Below are positions 43,633-54,238 of a DNA stretch of 64,000 nt, in pieces. The notes under the pieces are model-generated. The model ran no database searches. It was given only the letters and a program-made list of their open reading frames with translations, and had not been told where the DNA came from. Origin of the DNA: Candidatus Defluviicoccus seviourii (GTDB lineage: Bacteria; Pseudomonadota; Alphaproteobacteria; Rhodospirillales; Defluviicoccaceae). The position numbers and the translations under genes are program-made. The DNA lies in assembly GCA_900609035.2 (NCBI GenBank), contig UXAT02000010.1, positions 1-64,000 of the forward strand, read 5' to 3'. Each line of letters starts with the position of its first letter. Positions within the stretch are counted from its first letter, which is position 1.

Positions 43633-45765
43633 TCAAGACGAGCGGATCATCACAATCGCGGATCGTGCCGGCACAACCAGCGGCGTGCCATCTTCGTGCC
43701 GGTGCTCGCTACCGAAGCCGTCCTCTTCATCGGTATTGACGATGCCGATCCAGGCGGCGCCGACCTCAATCCCCGGCACCGTCCAGTCGATGGCTGCGTG
43801 CGACGCATTGAGAAGGACGAGGAAGCTGTCATCCGGCTGCGGCTCGCCCTCCGCTGTCACGTGATACTCGCCAGCTTCGCCGCGCAGGAGGAAACCGAGC
43901 GCCGAACGCTCGCTGCACGCCCAGTCGTCGGGAGTCATTTCCGCGCCGTCCGGCCGTAGCCAGGTGATGTCGCGAATGTCCGTTCCCGGAATCGCGCGCG
44001 CATGAAAGAAGCGGTGGCGCCGAAAGACGATATGATCACGGCGCAACTGCATCAGTCTGCGCACGAACGCCAGCAGCGATTGGCGGGGATCGTCGGCGCC
44101 CGGCCATTCGAACCAACCGATCTCGTTGTCCTGGCAATAGGCGTTGTTGTTGCCGTGCTGGCTGCGGCCGATTTCGTCGCCACCAAGAAACATCGGCAAT
44201 CCCTGCGACAGCAAAAGGGTCGTGATCAGATTGCGGCTCTGCTTGGCCCGTAGTTTTAGAATTTCCTGGTCATCGGTCGGACCTTCCGCGCCGCAGTTCC
44301 AGCTGTTGTTGTCATTGGTGCCGTCGCGATTTTCCTCTCCGTTCTGCGAATTGTGCTTCTCATTGTAGCTGAGCAGATCAGCCAGGGTAAAGCCGTCGTG
44401 CGCGGTCACGAAGTTGACGGACGACCACGGGCGGCGGCCATGGGTATCGAAAATGTCGCTGGAACCCGTGATGCGCGTTGCGAGGTCGGCGACGCCCCCT
44501 TGGTCACCTTTCCAAAACCGGCGCACGGTATCCCGATAGCGATCGTTCCATTCCGCCCAGCCCGGCGGAAAACCGCCCACCCGGTAACCGCCCTCGCCGA
44601 CATCCCATGGCTCCGCTATGAGCTTGGCCCGCGCCAGGACAGGATCCTGGCGCACGGCATCGAGGAACCCGCAGTGCGGATCGAAGCCGCCGTGTGCCTC
44701 ACGTGCCAACGTTGTTGCCAGATCGAAGCGGAAGCCATCGACGTGCATCTCCTCGACCCAGTAGCGCAGCGAGTCGACGACCAGCTGCAGGACGCGCGGG
44801 TGATGCAGGTTGAAAGCATTGCCGCAGCCTGTGAAGTCCATGTAATAGCGCGGATTATCAGCAACGAGGCGATAGTAGGAGCTGTTGTCGATGCCTCGGA
44901 AGCTGAGCGTCGGTCCGCACTGATTGCCTTCGGCCGTGTGATTGTAAACAACGTCCAAAATGACTTCGAGACCGGCCGCATGGTATGTCTTGACGAAGGA
45001 TTTGAATTCATCCCGGTTGCGGCTGGCGAGGTAGCGCGGTTCGACGGCAAAGAAACCGAGCGTGTTGTACCCCCAGTAGTTGCTGAGGCCTCGCTCGATC
45101 AGATGGCGGTCCTGGAGAAAGGCGTGGATCGGCAGCAACTCGATGGCGGTTACACCCAAGTCCTGCAGATGACGAACAACGGCCGGGTGGGCGAGTCCGG
45201 CGAAGGTCCCCTTGATGGCGTCCGGAACATCCGGGTGCCGCATGGTCATGCCGCGGACGTGCGCTTCATAGATGATGGTGTCGTGCCAGGGGTGACGGGG
45301 ATGGTCGTCGCCTTCCCAGTCGAACGGCCCATCGACGACCTGGCACTTCGGCATCCAGCGGGCGCTGTCGCGGCGGCTGAACGACAGATCGACGGTGCCG
45401 GCGCCAATTCGATAGCCGAAATGCGCATCGGTCCAGGCCAAGTCACCAACGATCGCCTTGGCGTAGGGATCGAGCAACAGCTTGTTTGGGTTGAAGCGGT
45501 GCCCCCGGGCCGGGTCATAGGGGCCGTAGCACCGGTAGCCGTAAAGCTGGCCTGGGCGAAGATCCGGCAGGTAGCCATGCCAGACTTCGTCGGTGTACTC
45601 GGGCAGGGTGATGCGCGCCGTTTCCCGCCCCCCTCGGCCGCTGAACAGGCAGACCTCGACCCGCTCTGCGCTGTGGGAGAAGACGGCGAAGTTAACTCCC
45701 TTGCCGTCCCACGTCGCGCCGCGCGGATAGGGACTGCCGGGCCAGACTCGCAGCTTGTCGCTCAT
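43633..45765 (-). CDS. glgX: Glycogen debranching enzyme GlgX
   Basis: 710 residues. N-terminal carbohydrate-binding module ([20 protein letters not shown]) and GH13 isoamylase-type barrel: [18 protein letters not shown], nucleophile in [12 protein letters not shown], acid/base Glu in [13 protein letters not shown] and Asp in [13 protein letters not shown]. It cuts alpha-1,6 branches of phosphorylase-trimmed glycogen, producing linear maltodextrins for TreY. First gene of the minus-strand operon, with GGGAGC just before ATG 45765. Divergent from treS across 228 bases. Confidence 0.95.
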   Translation of the reverse strand: MSDKLRVWPGSPYPRGATWDGKGVNFAVFSHSAERVEVCLFSGRGGRETARITLPEYTDEVWHGYLPDLRPGQLYGYRCYGPYDPARGHRFNPNKLLLDPYAKAIVGDLAWTDAHFGYRIGAGTVDLSFSRRDSARWMPKCQVVDGPFDWEGDDHPRHPWHDTIIYEAHVRGMTMRHPDVPDAIKGTFAGLAHPAVVRHLQDLGVTAIELLPIHAFLQDRHLIERGLSNYWGYNTLGFFAVEPRYLASRNRDEFKSFVKTYHAAGLEVILDVVYNHTAEGNQCGPTLSFRGIDNSSYYRLVADNPRYYMDFTGCGNAFNLHHPRVLQLVVDSLRYWVEEMHVDGFRFDLATTLAREAHGGFDPHCGFLDAVRQDPVLARAKLIAEPWDVGEGGYRVGGFPPGWAEWNDRYRDTVRRFWKGDQGGVADLATRITGSSDIFDTHGRRPWSSVNFVTAHDGFTLADLLSYNEKHNSQNGEENRDGTNDNNSWNCGAEGPTDDQEILKLRAKQSRNLITTLLLSQGLPMFLGGDEIGRSQHGNNNAYCQDNEIGWFEWPGADDPRQSLLAFVRRLMQLRRDHIVFRRHRFFHARAIPGTDIRDITWLRPDGAEMTPDDWACSERSALGFLLRGEAGEYHVTAEGEPQPDDSFLVLLNASHAAIDWTVPGIEVGAAWIGIVNTDEEDGFGSEHRHEDGTPLVVPARSAIVMIRSS

Positions 45766-45814
45766 TCTGCTCCCGCTAAATCGATGGTTGTCGGTTTGGC
45801 GTGGCACCTGCCGG

Positions 45815-45842
45815 TTTGAGCGGCGTGATCCTATGGCATAAT
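45815..45842 (+). promoter_or_regulatory. Candidate promoter for treS
   Basis: TTTGAG (45815-45820), 16 bases, CATAAT (45837-45842), about 150 bases upstream of the treS start. The -10 is good and the -35 mediocre. Pattern match only, in the divergent glgX-treS gap. Confidence 0.3.
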
Positions 45843-45993
45843 GGGGGTGGGCTCAACCGGTCGTGGGCAACGGCTTGCGCATCCGCCGCGGGTTGAGGTG
45901 GCGCAGCGCTGCCGTGGATCAGCCGTGGCGACGGGCCTTGCGAAGCTTCAGCAAGGAGCGAGCCCGCCGGACGGAAGGGAAGGAACAAAGCCG

Positions 45994-48900
45994 ATGCACG
46001 GAACGCGCGACACAACGCCGCTTTGGTACCAGGACGCGATCATCTATCAGCTTCACGTCAAGGCATTCTGCGACAGCGATGGCGACGGGATCGGCGATTT
46101 CCGCGGGCTCACCGAAAAGCTGGACTATCTGACCCACCTCGGCGTTACCGCGGTCTGGCTCTTGCCGTTCTATCCCTCGCCGCAGCGGGACGATGGCTAC
46201 GACATCGCCGACTATCGAGGTGTGCATCCGTCCTACGGATCGCTCCGCGATTTCCGCCGGTTCCTCGACGAGGCGCACCACCGGGGCTTGCGCGTCATCA
46301 CCGAGCTGGTGATCAACCATACCTCCGATGCGCATCCGTGGTTCCAGCGGGCGCGGCTTGCGAAGGCCGGCTCGGTGCGACGCAATTACTATGTGTGGAG
46401 CGAGAACAGCCAGAAGTATGACGGTACGCGGATCATCTTCTGCGATACCGAGAAGTCAAACTGGACCTGGGATGACGAAGCCGGCGCCTACTACTGGCAC
46501 CGATTCTTCTCGCACCAGCCGGATCTCAATTTCGACAATCCGCGGGTGTTTGCCGAAATCACCCGGATCATGCGCTTCTGGCTGGAAATGGGCGTCGACG
46601 GTTTGCGCCTCGATGCCATTCCTTACCTGTGCGAGCGCGACGGCACCAGCAACGAAAACCTTCCCGAAACGCACGCGGTGATCAAGCGCTTGCGTGCCTG
46701 GCTCGACGCCAACTTTCCGGACCGGATGTTCCTCGCCGAGGCCAACCAGTGGCCGGAAGACGTGCGACCCTATTTCGGCGACGGCGACGAATGCCACATG
46801 GCGTTCCACTTCCCGCTGATGCCGCGCATCTACATGGCGTTGGCGCGGGAGGACCGATATCCGGTTACCGACATCCTGCGGCAGACCCCGGAGATCCCGG
46901 AGTCCTGCCAGTGGGCGGTGTTCCTGCGCAACCACGACGAACTGACGCTTGAAATGGTCAGCGCGCGGGAGCGCGATTACCTGTGGCAGTTCTATGCCGC
47001 CGACCCGAAGGCGCGCATCAATCTCGGCATTCGGCGTCGCCTGGCGCCGCTGTTGGGCGGCGACCGCCGCAAGATCGAGCTGTTGATCAGCCTGCTGTTG
47101 TCGCTCACGGGAACGCCCGTGCTCTACTACGGCGACGAGATCGGCATGGGTGACAACATCTACCTCGGCGATCGCAATGGCGTGCGCACGCCGATGCAAT
47201 GGTCCTCCGACCGCAACGGCGGTTTTTCCAAGGCCGATCCGCAGCAGCTTTACCTGCCGCCGATCATGGATCCCCTGTACGGATATACCGCGGTCAACGT
47301 TGAAACGCAGATGCGGCAGCCGGCCTCGCTGCTCAACTGGACGCGGCGGGCGCTGATGGCGCGCAACGAGCATTGCTCGCTCGGACGTGGCGACACCCGC
47401 CTGCTTTACCCGCGCAACCGCAAGGTCTTGGCCTACACGCGGGAGTGCCCGGATGAGGTCGTGCTGTGCGTTGCCAATCTGGCGTCATCGCCGCAAGCCG
47501 CGGAGCTCGACCTGAGCACCTTCAAGGGCCGCGTACCGGTCGAGATTCTCAACCGCAGCGCGTTTCCGCCGATCGGCGACCTGCCGTACTTCATCACTTT
47601 GCCGGGCTACGGGTTTTACGCATTCGTCCTCGCCGAGGAGGCGGAAGCTCCGACCTGGCATGAGCCCTATACCGCGTCCCTGCCCGAGTTCCAGACCCTG
47701 GTGCTGCCGGCGGACTGGCCCTCGATCTTGACCATGCGCACCGCGAAGATGCTGACGGATCGCGTGCTGCCGGAGTTCTTGTCGCTGCAGCGCTGGTACG
47801 CCGACAAGGAAGGCCTGGCGACGACCGCAATCTTTGCCGACCGGGTCCACCTCGTCTCCGGTTCCGGCGACTGCGCCATCGCGTTCATCGATGTATCGCG
47901 GGAGGGCGCCCCATTCCAACGCTACTCCCTGCCATTGGCGATCGCATGGGAAACCAATGACGACGAGCCGCTTTCACGGCTGCAGCCAAATGTGCTCGCG
48001 CGTGTCCGGCGCGGCCCCCATGTCGGCGTGCTCTATGATGCGACGGTCGGCGATGAACTGCCGCTGCTCCTGTTTGAAGCCGTCGGCGCCGGCCAGGACA
48101 TCCGCAGCGCGGCCAACAGCTGCCTCGCCTGTCGGCCGACGGCTGCCTTTGAGGCGTTTCGCGACGTTTCCCTCAAGAACTGCCGGCGCCTCGGGGTCGA
48201 ACAGAGCAATACGTCGCTGCTGATCGACGACCGCTTGATCATTAAGATCTACCGTCGATTGCAGGCGGGGACCCACCCGGAAATCGAAATCGGGCGCTTC
48301 CTGACCGACGTCGCGCATTACGCCAACGCGCCACGGCTGCTTGGTTCGGTCGAATTGCTGGGTGGTGACGGTTCGGTCACTGCCGTCGCGCTTGTCCAGG
48401 AATTTGTCCGTAATCAGGGGGATGGCTGGGCGATGACGCTCGATCATCTCGATCGCGTCCTTAACGAGGTCGGGATGATGCCGCCCACAGAAAGCGACGT
48501 GTTCGATGACGAGAGAGCCCACGAAGGTTATTGGCTCTTGACGGAAACGCTGGCGGGGCGGATTGGCGACCTGCACAGGGCCTTGGCGATGGATACCGAC
48601 GATCGGGCGTTCGCGCCGGAACCTGCGGGCCCGAGCGATATCCAGGCGTGGACCGGCCAGATCGCCAGCCTGGCGGGGAAGGCGCGCGATACGCTCGGCC
48701 GCGCCGTCGCCGAGGGCAAGCTTGGCGGGGAGGCAAGGGCGCTGGCCGAGAGAACCCTGGATGACTGGGGGATGATCGAGCGGCTTGGGGTCGTTCCCGC
48801 CGACGCGCTGGCGGGAACGGTGAAAACCCGCATCCACGGCGATCTTCACCTCGGCCAGGTCGTGGTGGCCGGGACCGATTTCTATGTCCTCGATTTCGAA

Positions 48901-49299
48901 GGTGAGCCGCTCCACGGCCTGGAACGCCGGCGTGCCAAGAGTTCGCCACTGCGCGATGTCGCCGGCATGGTGCGCTCGTTCGACTACGCGGGCAACACGG
49001 CCGCCAACAAGCGCAAGTCGCCGGCAGCGAGCGGCGAAGGCGCCGCCCTTGAGCGCGCGACGATCGCCAGGTGGCGAACGACGACGACCAGGCGCTTCCT
49101 CGCCGCCTATCGCGGGGCGTCAGCGGGTTGTCTCTCGGTACCGCAGGACGATGCCGCCTTCGCCGCTGCGGTCGATGCGTTCGTGCTCGAAAAGGCGCTT
49201 TACGAGGTCTGCTACGAAGCCGCCAACCGCCCGGATTGGCTCGGCATCCCGCTGGCCGGGATCGCCCGCCTGCTCGACAATGCGAAGCGATCTGGATAG
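45994..49299 (+). CDS. treS: Trehalose synthase fused to maltokinase (TreS-Mak)
   Basis: 1101 residues. Residues 1-550 are TreS: opening PLWYQDAIIYQLHVKAFCDS, nucleophile in VDGLRLDAIPYL, Glu in FLAEANQWPED and Asp in FLRNHDELTLE. Residues about 640-1095 are a maltokinase domain of the aminoglycoside-phosphotransferase fold with the catalytic loop TRIHGDLHLGQ and YVLDFEGEP. The fusion interconverts maltose and trehalose and traps maltose as maltose 1-phosphate, normally the donor for GlgE. No glgE or glgB is in the window. Start ATG 45994 is the beginning of TreS similarity; AAGGA is 12 bases upstream, and the frame is open to 45841. Confidence 0.94.
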   Translation: MHGTRDTTPLWYQDAIIYQLHVKAFCDSDGDGIGDFRGLTEKLDYLTHLGVTAVWLLPFYPSPQRDDGYDIADYRGVHPSYGSLRDFRRFLDEAHHRGLRVITELVINHTSDAHPWFQRARLAKAGSVRRNYYVWSENSQKYDGTRIIFCDTEKSNWTWDDEAGAYYWHRFFSHQPDLNFDNPRVFAEITRIMRFWLEMGVDGLRLDAIPYLCERDGTSNENLPETHAVIKRLRAWLDANFPDRMFLAEANQWPEDVRPYFGDGDECHMAFHFPLMPRIYMALAREDRYPVTDILRQTPEIPESCQWAVFLRNHDELTLEMVSARERDYLWQFYAADPKARINLGIRRRLAPLLGGDRRKIELLISLLLSLTGTPVLYYGDEIGMGDNIYLGDRNGVRTPMQWSSDRNGGFSKADPQQLYLPPIMDPLYGYTAVNVETQMRQPASLLNWTRRALMARNEHCSLGRGDTRLLYPRNRKVLAYTRECPDEVVLCVANLASSPQAAELDLSTFKGRVPVEILNRSAFPPIGDLPYFITLPGYGFYAFVLAEEAEAPTWHEPYTASLPEFQTLVLPADWPSILTMRTAKMLTDRVLPEFLSLQRWYADKEGLATTAIFADRVHLVSGSGDCAIAFIDVSREGAPFQRYSLPLAIAWETNDDEPLSRLQPNVLARVRRGPHVGVLYDATVGDELPLLLFEAVGAGQDIRSAANSCLACRPTAAFEAFRDVSLKNCRRLGVEQSNTSLLIDDRLIIKIYRRLQAGTHPEIEIGRFLTDVAHYANAPRLLGSVELLGGDGSVTAVALVQEFVRNQGDGWAMTLDHLDRVLNEVGMMPPTESDVFDDERAHEGYWLLTETLAGRIGDLHRALAMDTDDRAFAPEPAGPSDIQAWTGQIASLAGKARDTLGRAVAEGKLGGEARALAERTLDDWGMIERLGVVPADALAGTVKTRIHGDLHLGQVVVAGTDFYVLDFEGEPLHGLERRRAKSSPLRDVAGMVRSFDYAGNTAANKRKSPAASGEGAALERATIARWRTTTTRRFLAAYRGASAGCLSVPQDDAAFAAAVDAFVLEKALYEVCYEAANRPDWLGIPLAGIARLLDNAKRSG

Positions 49300-49478
49300 T
49301 CCCTGTCACTCGGGTGGTGGGGGCGAGAGTCTCATCGCCGGCGGTTGCTGCGGCGTCTGCGCCGATCCTGTCTAATTGTTAAGGAAGCCCACAGCCGGAG
49401 TTCATCTGGGGTTGCTATCTCGGCTCCACACGGTGGTGAGCGCAATGCCGCCTCCCCCAGCACAATGGAGCATCCGAG

Positions 49479-51020
49479 ATGAGTTCTGTTATCCACGTAA
49501 CACCGGACGGGACAGCCGAAACGCCGCAATTGGCGTTGCCGGCGGTACCGGCCGTGAACCGGCGGCGTTGGGCCATCATTGCGACGGCGACCGCAGCGGC
49601 TTTGTTGGCGACCTCGGCCGCGTTTGCCAAGGGCGCTCCCGACGATATCGCCGATCTGGCACAAAAAGTATCGCCAGCGGTGGTCAATGTCTCGGTCACG
49701 CGCGCTGTCGAGCCCGTACAGATGATGGGTGGCGTCCCGGAAATGGGGCAGCTGCCGGAAGGCTCGCCGTTCGAGGACCTGTTCAAGCGATTTTTTGGCG
49801 AGCGTCATCCGGGTTTTGGCAACCGAGAGGGGCCAGGTTCCGGGATGGGCCGGCCGATGGCGGTCGGCTCCGGGTTCATCATCGATCAGCAGGGCTATGT
49901 GGTCACCAACAACCACGTGATCGATGACGCAGACGCGATCAAGGTGACCATCGGGGACGACAGTTACCCGGCCACGGTGATCGGCCGCGACGAAAAGACC
50001 GACCTCGCCCTCTTGAAAATCGAAGCCGGGAAGCCGTTGCCGTACGTCGCGTTCGGCGACTCCGACGGAGTCCGCCCCGGCGACTGGATCATGGCGGTCG
50101 GCAATCCGTTCGGCCTCGGCGGCACCGTCACCGCCGGCATCGTCTCGGCGCGTGGCCGCGATCTCGCCGGCAGTGCCCTGGTCGACTTCCTGCAGATCGA
50201 CGCGCCCATCAACAGCGGCAACTCCGGCGGTCCGACCTTTGCTGCCGACGGCAAGGTCATCGGCGTCAACACGGCCATCTTTTCGCCGAATGGCGGCAAT
50301 GTCGGAATCGGCTTCGCCATTCCTTCGAACCTCGCCGCCCAGGTCGTTGCCGATTTGCGGGACGACGGGCAGGTGGAGCGCGGCTGGCTTGGCGTTCAGA
50401 TCCAGCCGGTGACGGACGAACTGGCCCAAGCCTTCGGACTTGATGGCGCCAAGGGTGCCCTGGTTTCGTCGGTCGGCGACGGTACGCCGGCCAAGGCTGC
50501 CGGGCTCAAGGACGGCGATATCATCCTTGAGTGGAACGGGAAGACGGTCGAAAAGTTCAAGGACCTGCCCCGCCTTGTCGCGGCATCGCCGGTCGGCAGC
50601 TCGGTCAAAATGACCGTCTGGCGTGATCAGGCGCGAAAGCCCTTCACCGTAAAGCTGGCGGCACTGCCGTCGGATGCGAAGCTGGCCGCGAACGCTGCTC
50701 ACAACCGAGCGGGTCAGAGCGCCACCATTCCCGATACCGGCCTCACGCTGGCCGACCTGACGCCTGAAAATCGCCAGCGCTATGACATCCCGCAAGACGT
50801 CGATGGCGTGCTGATCGTGGACGTGGACGCGACCAGCATTGCCGCCCGCGAGGGGATGCGGCCGGGAGACATCATCACGAGTGTCGCTCTGCAAACCGTC
50901 ACTTCGACGAAAGACATTCTCAAGATCGTCAAGGAAAGCCGCGGTGGCGGACAATCGGTCATGACGTTCAAGGTCGCCGGCCCCAACGGCGAGCGCTTCG
51001 TGGCCCTTCGCATCGCCTGA
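49479..51020 (+). CDS. degP: HtrA/Do family periplasmic serine protease
   Basis: 513 residues. An N-terminal hydrophobic segment (31-50) exports or anchors it. The trypsin-like domain has the triad His146 (VTNNHVID), Asp175 (KTDLALLKI) and Ser249 (NSGNSGGPT), followed by two PDZ domains (about 300-390 and 425-510; RGWLGVQIQP starts the first). It degrades or refolds misfolded envelope proteins. It is followed, after a strong terminator, by a two-component system on the same strand, an arrangement common in alphaproteobacteria where envelope stress signalling controls the protease. degP versus degQ cannot be separated from sequence alone. Confidence 0.92.
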   Translation: MSSVIHVTPDGTAETPQLALPAVPAVNRRRWAIIATATAAALLATSAAFAKGAPDDIADLAQKVSPAVVNVSVTRAVEPVQMMGGVPEMGQLPEGSPFEDLFKRFFGERHPGFGNREGPGSGMGRPMAVGSGFIIDQQGYVVTNNHVIDDADAIKVTIGDDSYPATVIGRDEKTDLALLKIEAGKPLPYVAFGDSDGVRPGDWIMAVGNPFGLGGTVTAGIVSARGRDLAGSALVDFLQIDAPINSGNSGGPTFAADGKVIGVNTAIFSPNGGNVGIGFAIPSNLAAQVVADLRDDGQVERGWLGVQIQPVTDELAQAFGLDGAKGALVSSVGDGTPAKAAGLKDGDIILEWNGKTVEKFKDLPRLVAASPVGSSVKMTVWRDQARKPFTVKLAALPSDAKLAANAAHNRAGQSATIPDTGLTLADLTPENRQRYDIPQDVDGVLIVDVDATSIAAREGMRPGDIITSVALQTVTSTKDILKIVKESRGGGQSVMTFKVAGPNGERFVALRIA

Positions 51021-51063
51021 TCAACCGCGACTACCCACTTGGCCCAGCCGAGAGCCCGGGCCG

Positions 51064-51123
51064 CCGGGACCCCATTGAGCCATTCTGCTCCCACCCCGAA
51101 TGGCCGGGGTCCCGGTTCTTCTT
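51064..51123 (+). terminator. Rho-independent terminator after the HtrA gene
   Basis: CCGGGACCCC (51064-51073) pairs with GGGGTCCCGG (51106-51115), a perfect 10 bp stem with a 32-base loop, followed by TTCTTCTT. It separates degP from the response regulator gene. Confidence 0.75.
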
Positions 51124-51236
51124 ATGGTCCAACCTCCATCGTCGCTTGTTCAACAGGAGCCGATCGCATGGGTATAATCAGCGCGAACCCTGGCGCTGGG
51201 CAGCCGCCGCGGCAAAGCATGGACTTGGAAAGCGAC

Positions 51237-51914
51237 ATGCGGATCCTGGTGATTGAAGACGACGCGGAGACGGCGGGCTATATCGCCAAGGGCCTGCGCC
51301 AAGCCGGCTTCTTCGTCGATGTTGCCGAGGACGGCAGCGATGGGCTGTTTCAGGCCGTCCGCGAGCCGTATGACCTTGCGATCGTCGACCGCATGCTTCC
51401 GGGTCTTGACGGCTTGTCCGTGGTCAAGGCATTGCGAAGCGCGGGTCAACAAACACCCGTCCTGTTCTTGAGTGCAATGGGAGATGTCAAGGATCGGGTC
51501 GACGGGTTGCGCGGTGGTGGCGACGATTATCTTGTGAAGCCGTTCGCCTTCTCCGAACTTCTCGCCCGTGTCGAGGGACTGCTGCGCCGTCCAGTCGCAA
51601 GCCGGCCGGGGACTGTCCTGCGCGTGGCCGACCTGGAGTTGGATCTGCGCTCGCACCGGGTTGCGCGCAAGGGTGAGCCGATCGATCTCAAGCCGCGAGA
51701 GTTCAAACTCCTGCAATACCTGATGGAACACCAGGGACAGGTGGTCACCCGCACGATGATGCTGGAGCACGTCTGGGACTGTCACTTCGATTTGCAGACC
51801 AATGTTATCGATGTCCACATGAGCCGGCTGAGGCACAAAATCGACAACGACGACCGCCCGCAGCTGCTCCACACCGTCCGTGGCATTGGGTATTGCCTCC
51901 GTGCACCGTCATAG
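51237..51914 (+). CDS. OmpR-family response regulator
   Basis: 225 residues. Receiver domain: acidic pocket EDD (7-9), phosphoacceptor Asp51 in AIVDRMLPGLDG and Lys101 in YLVKPF. C-terminal winged-helix of OmpR/PhoB type with LKPREFKLLQYLMEHQGQV and NVIDVHMSRLRHKID. Overlaps the kinase gene by 14 bases. ATG 51237 gives the standard start; the frame is open upstream to 51039 without similarity. Target genes unknown, and the neighbouring htrA is an obvious candidate. Confidence 0.92.
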   Translation: MRILVIEDDAETAGYIAKGLRQAGFFVDVAEDGSDGLFQAVREPYDLAIVDRMLPGLDGLSVVKALRSAGQQTPVLFLSAMGDVKDRVDGLRGGGDDYLVKPFAFSELLARVEGLLRRPVASRPGTVLRVADLELDLRSHRVARKGEPIDLKPREFKLLQYLMEHQGQVVTRTMMLEHVWDCHFDLQTNVIDVHMSRLRHKIDNDDRPQLLHTVRGIGYCLRAPS

Positions 51915-53295
51915 GCTGCTGCATTCGCGCACGTTTCGCCTGACGCTGATTTACCTGTGCCTGTTCAGCGCGTCTGTTCTTGTTCTGTTTGGTGCCAGCT
52001 ACTGGATGGCAACGGGCGCCGTGTCGCGACAGATCGAAGCGACGATCGACGCCGAGATTCGTGGCCTCGCCGAACAGTATTCCCAGCGCGGCACGGTTGG
52101 ATTGATCGAGATCCTGAACGGCAGGATGCGCGCGGGGGATCCCAGCGGCGCGCTCTATCTTCTCGCCGATCCGGCCTTTCGCCCCCTCGCCGGGAACCTC
52201 GACGGATGGCCCTTCGAACAGCCCGATGCCGAGGGCTGGGTGACGTTCCCGTTGAGCGATCCGGACCCCACAGTCAAACGTGCGCAATATGGCCGCGCCC
52301 GCGTTTTCAGCCTCTCAGGCGGACTTCACCTGCTGGTCGGCCACGACGTCGCCGAACGCGTGCGCATCGCAGACTCGATCGCGCGCCTGCTGGCGGTCGG
52401 GCTTGCCGTGACTGTCGGCGTTTCCCTCCTCGGCGGCTTCCTGATGAGCCGGTCTCTGCTCCGGGAGTTCGACCGCATCAATCAGACCAGCCGCGAAATC
52501 ATGGCCGGCGACATGAGCTGGCGCGTCCCGCAGAGCGGTCGCGGCGATGAATTCGATCAGATGGCGGCAAACCTCAATGCGATGCTCGACCAGATCGAGC
52601 GCCTCGTGGCGGGGATCAAGCAGGTCACCGACAGCATTGCGCACGATCTGCGGACGCCCTTGGGACGGCTGCGCAATCGCTTGGATCGGGCGCTCGTTGA
52701 GGACGCGGACGGAGCGGCCTGCCGCGAGGCGATCGGCCGAGCGATCGACGACGCCGACCACCTGCTGAAGACGTTCAACGCGCTCTTGAGCATCGGCCAG
52801 GCGGAATCGGGCGCGCCGCGGCGCAACTTCGAGCCGGTCGACCTCGGCGCATTGGTCACCGACGTGGTCGATCTCTACGAACCGGTCGCCGAGGAAAAAG
52901 GCTTGTTCTTCATCGTCGATGCCGGTTCAGGCGCGACGATCAAAGGCGACCGCGCGCTTCTGTTTCAGGCGGTGGCCAACTTGATGGACAACGCGATCAA
53001 GTTCTCAGCGGCGCCCGCTAATGGGGCCAACGGAAGCGTCGGCCTGGCGCTCGGCATGGAAGGGGAGGCCGCCCGGATCGCCGTCTGGGATCATGGCCCT
53101 GGTATTCCTGAGGATCAGCGCGACCGGGTCATCGAGCGCTTCTACCGGTTGGAAGCGAGCCGCAGCACGCCCGGCAGCGGCCTTGGCCTCAGCCTCGTGG
53201 CGGCGGTCGCGCGGCTGCATGGCGGGCGCCTTGAGCTTGCGGATAATTCACCGGGGTTGCGCGTGGAGCTGATCCTGCCGGGAGCGCAGCGGTGA
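51901..53295 (+). CDS. Sensor histidine kinase, partner of the OmpR-family regulator
   Basis: 464 residues. Two transmembrane helices (about 14-37 and 161-183) flank a periplasmic sensor domain of some 120 residues. A HAMP domain follows, then His248 in DSIAHDLRTPLGRL, N-box ANLMDNAIKFS, G1 DHGPGIP and G2 GSGLGLSLV. A GTG at 51901 is the likeliest start, within the 3' end of the regulator gene, indicating translational coupling. The sensory ligand is unknown. Ends 11 bases before the convergent EamA gene. Confidence 0.92.
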   Translation: MHRHRLLHSRTFRLTLIYLCLFSASVLVLFGASYWMATGAVSRQIEATIDAEIRGLAEQYSQRGTVGLIEILNGRMRAGDPSGALYLLADPAFRPLAGNLDGWPFEQPDAEGWVTFPLSDPDPTVKRAQYGRARVFSLSGGLHLLVGHDVAERVRIADSIARLLAVGLAVTVGVSLLGGFLMSRSLLREFDRINQTSREIMAGDMSWRVPQSGRGDEFDQMAANLNAMLDQIERLVAGIKQVTDSIAHDLRTPLGRLRNRLDRALVEDADGAACREAIGRAIDDADHLLKTFNALLSIGQAESGAPRRNFEPVDLGALVTDVVDLYEPVAEEKGLFFIVDAGSGATIKGDRALLFQAVANLMDNAIKFSAAPANGANGSVGLALGMEGEAARIAVWDHGPGIPEDQRDRVIERFYRLEASRSTPGSGLGLSLVAAVARLHGGRLELADNSPGLRVELILPGAQR

Positions 53296-53306
53296 TGGCT
53301 GCCAGC

Positions 53307-54197
53307 TTACGACCGCGCGCCGATTTCCTGACGGACGAGGAGCGCGACGGCGCTCAAGATCAGGACAAGTCCTAGAACCGTGCTCGGGGCCAGCGGCTCG
53401 CCCAGCCACGCGGCCGACGCCAACAGACCGATGACCGGCACGCCCAGCGAGCCCAGCGAGGTCGTCGTTGCCGGAAGCGAGCGCGCCACCTCGTTGAACG
53501 CCCAGGAGCAGAACGCCGAGGCGAGAATGCCGTTGTAGAGCAAGATGACGATCAGCCGCGGTGTCCAGTGGGTGGTGGCATCGCCCTCGAAGGCAAAGGC
53601 CACCCAACCGCTCGCGAGCGTGGCCAGAAGCATCTGCCACGGCAGCAGCTGATAAGGCGTCGCCTGCCAGCGCCGGCCGCGCACGTGAACAATCGTGATC
53701 GCCCAGGCTGCCGCGGCCGCCAGCAACAGTCCATTGCCGATGAGGACCGCCCGCGACGTCCAGTCCAGCGCGGCCGGGTTGAAGAGCACGCCGATGCCGG
53801 CCAAACCGATCGCGAGCGCCAGTGCCTTCAAAGGCGTCATCCGCTCGCCAAGCCAAAGCGTCGCCATCGGCACGACCCAGATCGGCGTCGTGTAGGCGAG
53901 GATCGCCGAACGGCCGGCCGGCACGACCATCAAGGCCAGATACATGCACAGCATGAAGGCGAACAACTGCAGGAGGCCGACCGACAGCACCACTGGCAGG
54001 TCGCGCGCCGCCGGTAGCTTGAGCCGCCGCGGCGAGATCACGAACAAGGTCAGTGTCGCGAGCAAGAGCCGGACGGCGGCGAAGGTGAGCGGCGGCATAT
54101 CCACCAAGCCGACCTTCATGATCGGCCAGTTGGCTCCCCAAAGCGCGATGACCAGGCAGAGGAGGCCCACGGCGCGCGGGCGTGTCGTCGCCGTCAT
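53307..54197 (-). CDS. DMT-superfamily EamA transporter
   Basis: 296 residues with ten hydrophobic helices in two EamA repeats, e.g. LCLVIALWGANWPIMKVG at the start of repeat 1 and AFCSWAFNEVARSLPATTTSLG in repeat 2. Such proteins export small metabolites (amino acids, nucleosides). No specificity can be read. ATG 54197 follows AGGTCAAC; an upstream in-frame start at 54215 is possible. Convergent with the histidine kinase, divergent from bolA. Confidence 0.85.
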   Translation of the reverse strand: MTATTRPRAVGLLCLVIALWGANWPIMKVGLVDMPPLTFAAVRLLLATLTLFVISPRRLKLPAARDLPVVLSVGLLQLFAFMLCMYLALMVVPAGRSAILAYTTPIWVVPMATLWLGERMTPLKALALAIGLAGIGVLFNPAALDWTSRAVLIGNGLLLAAAAAWAITIVHVRGRRWQATPYQLLPWQMLLATLASGWVAFAFEGDATTHWTPRLIVILLYNGILASAFCSWAFNEVARSLPATTTSLGSLGVPVIGLLASAAWLGEPLAPSTVLGLVLILSAVALLVRQEIGARS

Positions 54198-54238
54198 CGG
54201 TTGACCTGCCTGCACCAGGGCCGTAAACCCGTGCCACC

